Below are positions 1-8,900 of a DNA stretch of 23,444 nucleotides, in pieces (within the stretch, counting starts at the first letter, position 1; the number at the start of each line of letters is the position of its first letter). The stretch spans positions 19,089,604 through 19,113,047 of the forward strand of contig NC_049991.1 in NCBI RefSeq assembly GCF_000003815.2. Direction: 5' to 3'. The translations under genes and the position numbers were made by a program. The notes under the pieces are model-generated. The model ran no database searches, had not been told where the DNA came from, and saw only the letters and a list, made by a program, of their open reading frames with translations. The stretch comes from Branchiostoma floridae. Its lineage: Eukaryota; Chordata; Leptocardii; Amphioxiformes; Branchiostomatidae.

Positions 1-193
1 TTGTGTCAAAACTACTAAAAAACGTTTAAAAAAACAGCCGTAGCCTAACCTCTGCTAGGTTTTGACACAACAAGATACAATACAAAATATAAAAGCCCGA
101 TAAAAACGACTAAAAAACGTTAAAAAAACAGCCGGAGCCGAACCTCTGCTTGGAGAGTAGGATACATGTACATTACGTAGTTCTTCAAGCAGA
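1..193. repeat. Direct and inverted repeat fragments
   Basis: A 45-bp block recurs at 11-56 and 106-150 (CTAAAAAACGTT..AAAAAAACAGCCG). TTGTGTCAAAAC at 1-12 is perfectly inverted at 59-70. The block ends in CTCTGCTTGGAGAGTAGG, an end motif shared with foldback elements elsewhere in the window. Confidence 0.75.
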
Positions 194-424
194 GGTGGGG
201 AAAATCGTGACATTTTTCTTATATGCCGTATCTTTTTCGACCGGTCCTCTCCACCAACGGGAGGGATAGGGGCACGGGGAGGGACTTTGACACATTTCTG
301 AAAACTACTCCTCCCCTTGTCTTTTGAGCCACCGTTCCCAAGCAGAGGTTGATGGGGAGGCTGGTCGAAAAAAATACGGCATATAAGGAAAAGGTCACGA
401 TTTTCCCCACCAACCTCTGCTTGG
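186..424. mobile_element. Foldback/MITE-like element
   Basis: Arms 194-242 and 363-411 are imperfect inverted repeats of about 49 bp (GGTGGGGAAAATCGTGAC... against its complement) separated by 120 bp. The outer ends read CAAGCAGAGG / CCTCTGCTTGG. The same arms recur at 10417-10544. Confidence 0.75.
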
Positions 425-471
425 ATAGTAGGATACAATAGGTTGGGTTGTGGCGATATAGAGGGGGTGTT

Positions 472-606
472 TATATTTGATATAGAGGGGTGTTTGTGTC
501 AAACCTAACCATACATGCACCTGACAGTTGTTTAGGGAAGTATATATTTGATATAAGGGAGTCTTTGTGTGAAACACAACTATAGATGCACCTTACAGTT
601 GTTTAG
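472..606. repeat. Two tandem units, 71-bp period
   Basis: 472-535 and 543-606 share TATATTTGATATA, TTTGTGT, ATGCACCT and ACAGTTGTTTAG; the start of a third, partial unit precedes them. Confidence 0.8.
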
Positions 607-1195
607 ACATAAGTGATATGTATACATAAGTGTTATGTATTCATTTACTTTTTTCTTGAGAATGTTTCTGCAATTAGCCTTCGGGCATGGTTTTGAAAAT
701 AAGAATTTCTTATATTTGTATTCATGCGTATGTGTATAGTATAGGCAAATACATGTACAAGCATTCGCCAAGTTAATTGTTCTTCTCCAAATTTTTCTTC
801 CTTGAAATTTGAATCAATTTGAATTTTTAATGATCAGACGGGTGTTGCTAAGTTAAATACCACCACTTTGCTTAGACGTTCAGAGCTGACATAGATACTT
901 CATGTTATTGTTGGGAGTTAATGTAATTAGGAAAGGTTACGTACCTCATTAGCGCATACCTACTCACAAGTCAAAGCACCGAAAATAATCTTCTGGGAAA
1001 GGATAGATTTCCAAGGCTATCTAGTGTGAGAATAGATACGAATTGGGTCAGATTAATGACTATGTTTTCTATTTGTATTATAGTTTTCGTAGCTTTACAT
1101 GCTACAATATGTACTAACATGTTGTTGTTGCTGTTGGTATCATTGTTTAACGTCTATTATTTCGCTAGACGTGGTCATTACCACAATCTGAGGTA
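607..1195. other. No feature recognised
   Basis: AT-rich, no ORF of coding character, no clear repeat. Confidence 0.6.
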
Positions 1196-1725
1196 GGTTG
1201 TTCCAATTTCCTTACAGTTCTAACACAAAACGACTGACCTGTCCTGGCTATACAAAACCGTCATTCTTAATACCTCTACATCGAGCAGGTCCTCTAATAG
1301 ATCGTAGCCCAGCGTGCATGGGAGAGTTGTGGAGTAATTTACATGTAGATCCTCCCCTTTGTCCTACCACAACTTCTATGGTTGTTCCAGTCCCTAACAG
1401 TTTTAACACGAAACGACTGGCTTCTACCGACAATACAAAACCGTCATTCTTACCTTTACATCGAGCAGTTCCTCTGGTAGATCGTTGTTAACTGTCCAGC
1501 CGGCATGTGAGAGTTGTGGATCACTTTACATAAGCTAATTAATAAGGTCCTTACCTTGATTTGTCCTAACACAGGTTGTTCCAGTCCCTAACAGTCCTAA
1601 AACGAAACGACTGAACTCTAGCTATTGGCTATACAAACCGTAGTGCTTACCTCTACATAGAGCAGTCCCTCTGATAATCCGTGTCCGCTTGCATGTGAGA
1701 GTTGTGGAACACTTTACATATAAGG
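1196..1725. repeat. Three tandem units of about 184-194 bp
   Basis: Units begin at 1196, 1380 and 1574 with GGTTGTTCCA and share ACGAAACGACTG, ACATCGAGCAG and GAGAGTTGTGGA blocks. Diverged, so an older array. Confidence 0.85.
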
Positions 1726-2115
1726 TACCTCTGCCCTTCCGATGAGTTTCACTCGAGTGCGCGCATCCTTTGGCTTCTCGTCTCACCGCCTCCTGACAAA
1801 GGGCTTCCTGATCTTATTCCTGATCGATTTTTCGCGCCTTTTCTGTGCTGTGCACAGAGGCCGCTGTTGTAATTACCTCTGTAGATCTGAATCTATACTG
1901 ATTAAGCGGTAGAACCGGCCTCAAGGCTTCGCGTTCGCTGGCTTCTTACGTTACATGATGACTTGTCATGATGTCTAACGAGGAGGTATGTCCAGAAATG
2001 GGGTAAATGTACGAAGTTTGTGTGTACGAACTTGTACGAACTTGTACGAACTTGTACGAAGTTAAAGGTAGATATAGACCGTAATCGGTAAACTTCGGAA
2101 GTTTTACGTGACGTC

Positions 2116-2836
2116 ATCTAAGTTCATACAGGTAGGCAGGGTTGGTGTACGATGTACGATGTACGGAGTTAACAAATCTAAGTTCGTACAGGTAGGCAGG
2201 GTTGGTGTACGATGTACCGATGTACGGAGTTAACAAATCTAAGTTCGTACAGGTAGGCGGGGTTGGTGTACGATGTACGAAGTACGGAGTTAACAAATCT
2301 AAGTTCGTACAGGTAGGCAGGGGTTGGTGTACGATGTACGATGTACNNNNNNNNNNNNNNNNNNNNNNNNNNNNNNNNNNNNNNNNNNNNNNNNNNNNNN
2401 NNNNNNNNNNNNNNNNNNNNNNNNNNNNNNNNNNNNNNNNNNNNNNGATGTACGATGTACGGAGTTAACAAATCTAAGTTCGTACAGGTAGGCAGGTTTG
2501 GTGTACGATGTACGATGTACGGAGTTAACAAATCTAAGTTCGTACAGGTAGGCAGGGTTGGTGTACGATGTACGATGTACGGAGTTAACAAATCTAAGTT
2601 AGTATAGGTAGGCAGGTTTGGTGTACGATGTACGATGTACGGAGTTAACAAATCTAAGTTCGTACAGGTAGGCAGGGTTGGTGTACGATGTACGATGTAC
2701 AGAGTTAACAAATCTAAGTTCGTACAGGTAGGCAGGGTTGGTGTACGATGTACGATGTACGGAGTTAACAAATCTAAGTTTGTACAGGTAGGCAGGGTTG
2801 ATGTACGATGTACGATGTACGGAGTTAACAAAATAC
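2116..2836. repeat. 60-bp minisatellite array
   Basis: Exact 60-bp period with unit core GGAGTTAACAAATCTAAGTT and a GTACGATGTACGATGTAC segment. About 12 units span the array, including the unsequenced part. Some units vary by 1-2 bp. Because 60 is a multiple of 3, both strands appear open over long distances; this is not coding evidence. Confidence 0.95.
2347..2446. other. Assembly gap (100 N)
   Basis: Exactly 100 N, the usual placeholder for unknown length, inside the 60-bp array. The true number of units is unknown. Confidence 0.99.
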
Positions 2837-3130
2837 ATCGTACACCAAATAAATATTTGTGTTCATTAAGTGCATTGAAGAATTGTGGTCAGGCCAGAAA
2901 TACACAGTTGACAGTTCAAAGACCATACAGAAGGCACTTGAAAAAGTTTTGAATAATAGAAAGTAACAGAATTTAGAATGATGAAAGTATTGTCGATTTC
3001 TCATAAATTTTAACGTTCCCACTAAGGCATAATGGTATACAACACTCACAAAAATGCTACCTAATGTTAGTCAAAACAAAATGATCTTGACTAAACTCAT
3101 TTCATATAAGTCATTCTATAGGAACGAAGA

Positions 3131-3370
3131 TAGCATAACTCACGACAAAGTCAAAACATTTTAACTTCGTACATCGTACTTCGTACATTAGGTCCGCCCC
3201 ATGTACGAACTTAGCATAACCCACAAAATAGAAAACATTTTAACTTCGTACATCGTACATCGTACATTAGGTCCGCCCCATGTACGAACTTAGCATAACC
3301 CACAAAATATAAAACATTTTAACTTCGTACATCGTACTTCGTACATTAGGTCCGCCCCATGTACGAACTT
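3131..3370. repeat. Three tandem units of about 80 bp
   Basis: Units start at 3131, 3212 and 3291 (periods 81, 79, 79). They contain TTAGGTCCGCCCCATGTACG and CTTCGTACATCGTAC; the latter is the reverse complement of the GTACGATGTACG motif of the 60-bp array. Confidence 0.9.
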
Positions 3371-3530
3371 AGCGTAGCTACGTCACAGATAATTGTCGAC
3401 GTTTCCCGGACTTTGCCGACAGCGGTTGTCGGAAGCTGTCGGAAGCTAGAAATTGTCGGAAATTACGTGTGACGTAGGCTGATCCAAACTTCGTACATTT
3501 CACCCATTTCTGGACATGTATGCTAACGAG

Positions 3531-3769
3531 AAAAGCTTTGCTTCTAATGCTTTGCTGAAAGCACAATAAAAACTATCTATCACTTAAGAATAACAACCAT
3601 CATCTATCTAGCATGTCGACAACTTCAGGAAATTAAACCATTAGTCCTGCTGCAGTACCTTAAAACCGCCAGGGGACCAATGCTTATCATTCAAGGTCTC
3701 ATGAAGACCTATCCACATAACCAAATATTCATTTAATCCATACAGGCCTTTTAGGGTTGTGCTGTCCAT
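3531..3769. other. No feature recognised
   Basis: Unique-looking sequence between the hAT-like element and the CA microsatellite. Confidence 0.5.
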
Positions 3770-3771
3770 TC

Positions 3772-3933
3772 ACACACACACACACACACACAAGCACGCA
3801 CGCACGCACACACACACGGAGAAACCCGCGAAGAGTGAAACACACACACAAACACGCACACACACACACACATACGCACGCGCACGCACACACACACCAA
3901 CCAACCCACCCACACAAACACACCCACACCTGC
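3772..3933. repeat. Interrupted CA microsatellite
   Basis: CACACA tracts with CG and AA interruptions, split by the left arm of an inverted repeat at 3818-3840. Confidence 0.95.
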
Positions 3934-4202
3934 CCTTAGCCAAGTGTGGCAAAATGTAGTGTGTGTACATAATAGCAATAAAGATATTCATCCATACAGC
4001 AAAATGCCGATGCATATATACGTACAGTGCAGTGCCGATACATACAAGTACACATTGTTTTTTTCTTATTCTAAACATGTACATGGACTTAGTAAACCCA
4101 CATGCCATAGAACAGGGAAAACACTCAGCGTATGCCTGCGGCGAAGGACTTTCCAGCTGGGTTGTTTCTAAATTTACCCTTTCACTCTTCGCGGGTTTCT
4201 CC
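3818..4202. mobile_element. Possible MITE bounded by a perfect 23-bp inverted repeat
   Basis: 3818-3840 (starts GGAGAAACCCGCGAAGAGTG) is a perfect reverse complement of 4180-4202. The spacing of 385 bp fits a small transposon. The left arm is embedded in CA repeats and no target duplication is visible. Confidence 0.6.
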
Positions 4203-4343
4203 AAGGACATCTCTTCACCACACATCGTTAAGCGGAGAAGCAGAATTTAATGAGTACACGGGACACAACTCTACCCACGAGGAGTTTTTTATTTGATGAG
4301 AGAACCAGCCTTACACTCACCACATACAATTTTGAAAGCAACT

Positions 4344-4596
4344 TAGAGCGAAATCCCATGCGTCGTGTGATTGTCGTCTGATTGCTAGATTAGGGTACTT
4401 TTTTGGACAGCCATGCATGTGTCCTGCAAAGTTCATCTTTAAAAGGCTGTCTTAGATCTTTGTCAGCTTTGTGTGTTTGTTTGAACCTTGAACGGTTGTG
4501 TTGTTTTTGTCACAGACTGCTTGAAAATCCTATAGCTATGGCATCAAAGTCATCATACGACGATCACACGACGTACGTGACTTAGTCCAAGTCTAA
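4344..4596. mobile_element. Foldback element, about 250 bp
   Basis: CGTCGTGTGATTGTCGTCTG at 4361-4380 is inverted with few changes near 4551-4573 (ATACGACGATCACACGACG). Weaker pairing continues outward (ACTTAG / CTAAGT-type ends). Confidence 0.6.
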
Positions 4597-4660
4597 AGAT
4601 ATATATATTGCACCATTCAAGATTTGTTCTCTATTGTATACTGATAATTTCATTCTCCTA

Positions 4661-4728
4661 CGCAGAGGGAACCAGAGTCACACTCCGTCTGGTCTAGAAG
4701 AAGTATTGCGACTCTGGTTCCCTCTGTG
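4661..4728. repeat. Hairpin with 19-bp arms
   Basis: CGCAGAGGGAACCAGAGTC (4661-4679) pairs with GACTCTGGTTCCCTCTGTG (4710-4728), one mismatch, 30-nt loop. Confidence 0.85.
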
Positions 4729-5480
4729 TAAGAGATAGAGTAATTTAAACTGCTTTGATACAAAGATAAAACCAACAAGAAATTGCAAATAAAATGCAAA
4801 TAAAAACATGGAACCATGACTAAAATGACACATTAACTTTCACCATATTCAAAATTTGTCACACACAAGCTTGATAAATACGAATTCTTTAGAATCTGTC
4901 CTTAACTCTTCTGGTTTCACAATTTTTCTACAATACTTAAAAATCTAAAAACTTAGCTTCAACGAAATTAACAACTGAGATAAACATACCCACATTACCT
5001 CTCAAATATGTCATGCGACTTTACCTTCATTAATTGTACATAACACCAGGCATTGTGCTAACTAAACCAAACAATATTTACAAAAACATTTAAACTGCAT
5101 GAAACAAAGGTTCATAAAAGTGCGCAGGTGAAATTCCTTGCTGTGCGGTGAAACAGTGGAAGCCAAAACAGTATATAGAAAGACACACCAGTACATATTA
5201 TGTAAATTATTGAGTTAGACTCTAAGAGTTTGGAACAAGGCAATAACCATAACTCAGTTAAACTGTGTCTAGCGACCGTTACAGGTACTGCATGACTAGA
5301 CTTAATTCTAAAAAAAGCTCGTTTAAAGCATAACTTTCAGTAAAATTGTCTTATGCCATAATTAGTCCGTTTAACCGATAAAAGTCTCAGTAGTTTAAAA
5401 CATTCAATACCATAACTAACGCTTCCCTCTCGTGTACGTCGCTAATGAACAATAAAGGGTAGAGTGGAGAAAAAGAAAGG
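4729..5480. other. AT-rich sequence, no feature recognised
   Basis: No coding character. It may include the distal 3' UTR of the minus-strand gene, but no polyadenylation signal on that strand was found. Confidence 0.5.
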
Positions 5481-5519
5481 ATTGATAGATGAATGGTTGG
5501 ATGAAATAGATAGGAAAGT

Positions 5520-5782
5520 AAGTTAAACATAGGAAAAGAAGGAAGGAACGAACAAAGGAGATGGGAAAAGAAGAAAGGAGGGAGGGAAGGAAGGAACTCT
5601 GAACAAAGGATCCCCTAATAGCGTTTCTCTGAAGGTATATTCTCCCATCTGGTGCCCAGAGTTCTAGCCGAAAGAAAAGGTGGATGGATGTTTGAAAGAT
5701 AAAAAAGTAAGAGATAGGATAAGAAGGAAAAAAAGAAAGAAGGAAGGAAGGAAGGAACGAACGAACGAACGGACGAACGAAG
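5520..5782. repeat. GGAA/GAAC simple repeats around an exon shard
   Basis: GGAAGGAAGGAA and GAACGAACGAAC tracts flank the exon-18 shard at 5621-5673. Confidence 0.85.
5621..5673 (-). pseudogene. Shard of the end of exon 18 and start of 3' UTR
   Basis: 53 nt parallel to 5787-5838, covering the last codon or two, the TAG and about 40 nt of 3' UTR (shared CTAGCCGAA block and CCATCTG-TGCCC). It is separated from the true end by GGAA-type simple repeats. Confidence 0.75.
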
Positions 5783-5828
5783 TAATCGTGTCTCTCTGTA
5801 GGCACCATTCCATCTGTTGCCCGGAGCT

Positions 5829-5926
5829 CTAGCCGAAGCTGCTGCTGATCCAGTCGTGTTCCCAGTTGCGGTGCCGCTCCAGCATCATCTCACGGATCTC
5901 GTGCTCAGGGCTCCTCTTGGCGATTC
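5829..5926 (-). CDS. Exon 18 (split 896 to 927): C-terminus and stop
   Basis: Acceptor GTTCCTACAG, phase 1. It encodes [20 protein letters not shown] and ends DWISSSFG with a TAG stop at 5829-5831. A short charged helix is likely. The sequence beyond is 3' UTR of unknown length; I see no AATAAA on this strand in the next kilobase. Confidence 0.85.
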
Positions 5927-8900
5927 CTGTAGGAACAACAACATCTTTAATGGAGGGTAGAGATCTCTTGAACTTGAAGCGACGACTAGATCAACTGCGC
6001 TTGAGCTTGACCAGAAAACCCCTACAAGTTGTTGTTGTTTATTGTTGTTTGTTGTTGTTTACTGTTGTTTGTTGTTGTTTATTGTTGTTTATTAAGTCTC
6101 CTGACTAGTACAACCACTGTTTGCACACTGTTTGTACTCTCCCAGTAGTGACATCGTAGGACGCACAACACGGTCAAGTAGCCGTTTCAAACGTGTCCAA
6201 ACGGACAGTTTCAGAACAAGAACGGCTCTAAAGAGCTTCTCCCTCTAGATTTTGCAGTCTTTCCTTTATGACGCTTATTCTTGGCATAGTTGAAGTGCCA
6301 ATAGGAGATCTGGCTTGTTTGTCACGATGAAAACTGTTTCGATAGGAGCTTTGCCTTTGGATTTTCTGACACTGTGGAAACTAATGACAAAGGCATCCAG
6401 AACTATGGTAATGGAAAACACACAATTCCACTTCTCACATTCTTTATGAATTCAACTTCTCCTCTTTTTCACTTGTAGTAAAGATAAAAGAACAGATAGG
6501 TTTTCCAATGGAAGGTTTGTCTTGTTGCATTTGGTTACGTGTATTAGTCTCCAAACAGACCCTACGGATCCTAAAGAGTACCAAAGCTGGCAAAGGAGTA
6601 TAGCCGGCCAAAGGGAGTCAAACGGGCACCGCTATACCAAGTCCCTTGCCAGCTTTGATACTATCTCTAAGGCACCGTAGAGTCTGCTTGGAGACTAAGA
6701 TGTATGATTTTTTTCTACAGTACATGTACTTCAGTGTAATGGTTGACATCTTACCGGAGGGCATTTCGACTATGGAGAAAGGCGTGATGAACTCGCGGGT
6801 GTCATCCGGACAGGAGGACTTGGTCCACTCGAACACGAGGTTCTGCACAACCCCCTCCGCCGCCTCCACGTCTACAGCGTTGATGATCACCTCGCTGACG
6901 TTCTTGTTGAACACCAGAACAACCTGGGGGAGGAAAAACACACACACAAAGTTTACTCAAATGACGACTCATCTGTGTTGTGGAACAGTTTTGAGTTTTG
7001 TTATAACAGGACGAAAAAAATCACTATTGCAGTGAATCAGTCATCTAATGAAGGTCGACGAGATTGACTGAAAAGTCATGGTGTTTTCCTTGTGTTGGAA
7101 CAGAGCTTAAAACTGTTCAACTACAAAACATTTTTTGGCTCTCATCATACTGAGGCTCTCGTCTACAGTACGCATTATCAACAAGGATTAAAAAGATATT
7201 TCCTCCCTTTCCTCTTCGTTTTTATTTTCTTGGATCAGTGAGCCCTAAAACATGTTCTAACGCCTGCTAGCATAGCCTGGTTATTTTCCAACCGTTCCAA
7301 AATCCGGTACACTGATTTTTTTTAGGTCCGGTATTTCCCGGCCCGGCCCAACAAGAACCCCATGAACTGAAGTCTTTCACGTATTTATGTCTAGGGCACT
7401 ACAAGACAGAGCGAATGCCTTAAGAAAACAAGCAAGGAAACAAACAAACGAAAACCAAACAACGAAGTAAATGACCTTGAGCGGCCCAACAAGAAAAACG
7501 CGCTGAGGTCTATGGCACTAACATGACAAAGTGAATGCCTAAAGAAAACAAACAAGCAAACAAAGAAATGAATAAACAAACAAACAAACAAAAACCAAAT
7601 AAGAATATAATTGACCTTGAGCGGTGCCCTTAGGGACTGCATTTCCGCCGCGTCCTCCACGTAGAACTCGACCTTTCCTGACGCATGCGCAGCGTAGATG
7701 ATCTGCATGAGCTCCATAACGGGGCTCGGGTTGTTGGCCATGGAATAGATCTGTTCTTGCACGCTCTTCTTGGGGTCCGGGCGGTAAAGTTCCTCAATAG
7801 AGGGGGCTGTGAACATAGATATAAAGCGTTTTTGACCGTTAGTGTCGTCTGTTGGCGTTAGTGGTAGTGCTGGCGTTAGTGTTAACTTAGTGTTACAGTT
7901 CCTCAATAGATGTGGCATGTCTATACGTTCCTTTTTTTTCAACTTTAGCATTCTCACAAATGATTTGCGGATCACTTTTGGTGGGGTTTCTGGGCGGAAG
8001 AGTTCCTCACTGGACGTAGGTGGGAACACGGCAAAAGAAGTAGCTTGAATGTCACTATGCTATAGCTACCTACTACTGTTACTGTTAGCGCTACTCAGTC
8101 TGCTAGTGTTTTTTTCACTATTTCAGTCACTAGATGTGCGTTCAGCACCAAGGACGGCAACGGGCTATGTTCGTACCGTAATCCTGAAGAGGCAGTAGCC
8201 TTCAGCACTCTTCATATTCTTAGATGCACATATGGATGTCGCAATGTGAGATGACAGGAAGATAACAGGAAGATGTATAATACTGGCCATAGGTGATCCT
8301 AGCTATGACAGACCACCTCACATATGTTTATGATTAGAGTTCAATAAAGGGACAGACCACAGTCTGTCCACAATCAGTTCTGACCAGGCAACCACAGAGT
8401 GAACGTCTCATCTTATTCTACTCTAACAATATTAATGCAAGTTTGTACCGTAGTCATGAAGGGACAGTTACAGCCCTTGTAGGGACTGAAGTCTCTTGGA
8501 TGGTACAACGAAGGTAGGACAATAAGACTAGGGGAAGACCCCAACGTGTGATGACTCAAAAATCGAATACACACGTTGTAATTTGTGTACAGAGCGGATG
8601 TGTTACTTCGTGAGGCAGTGTATCATTTATATGCAACACAAAACAAACAAACAAAAACAACTAACCCAGTAGGGAGAACACCGGTGCCTTGACAATGCAG
8701 TGGTCGCGGCACGCCTGCGCCTTGAGTTCCTGGTTGTCACGTGCCCAGAAGTTTGTGATGTCAGGCTCGTCGTTCAGGAAGTTGAAGTTGACCCAGTGCA
8801 GGAAGTTGTTACAGTGCTCCGTCTTATCCTCCATGATGGCACCTGCGGGGGCAAAGGTCATTATCGACTGGTCAAAGGTCAATGTTATTAAACATGAAGA

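Larger units (their letters stand above)
1983..3522. mobile_element. Putative non-autonomous hAT-type element carrying tandem repeats
   Basis: The 8-bp direct repeat CTAACGAG occurs at 1975-1982 and 3523-3530. Just inside are imperfect terminal inverted repeats of about 40 bp: GAGGTATGTCCAGAAATGG at left matches the complement of the right end, CATACATGTCCAGAAATGG, and continues through AAATGTACGAAGTTTG. An 8-bp duplication is typical of hAT transposons. No transposase is seen; the interior is mainly tandem repeats and a gap. Confidence 0.7.

Noticed and set aside
2116-2836. CRISPR-like regular repeats
   Set aside because: Units are contiguous with no unique spacers and the context is eukaryotic.
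2178-2952. Long ORFs on both strands with repeated peptide units
   Set aside because: They arise because the minisatellite period is 60 bp, a multiple of three; some also run through the N gap.
3729-4225. His/Thr-rich and Cys/Val-rich ORFs
   Set aside because: They are translations of the CA microsatellite.
5416-5808. 130-codon minus-strand ORF rich in Ser, Phe and Leu
   Set aside because: It lies in GGAA-type simple repeats and the 3' UTR; composition follows the repeat.
6646-7035. 129-codon plus-strand ORF
   Set aside because: It is the antisense shadow of exon 17 and flanking intron.
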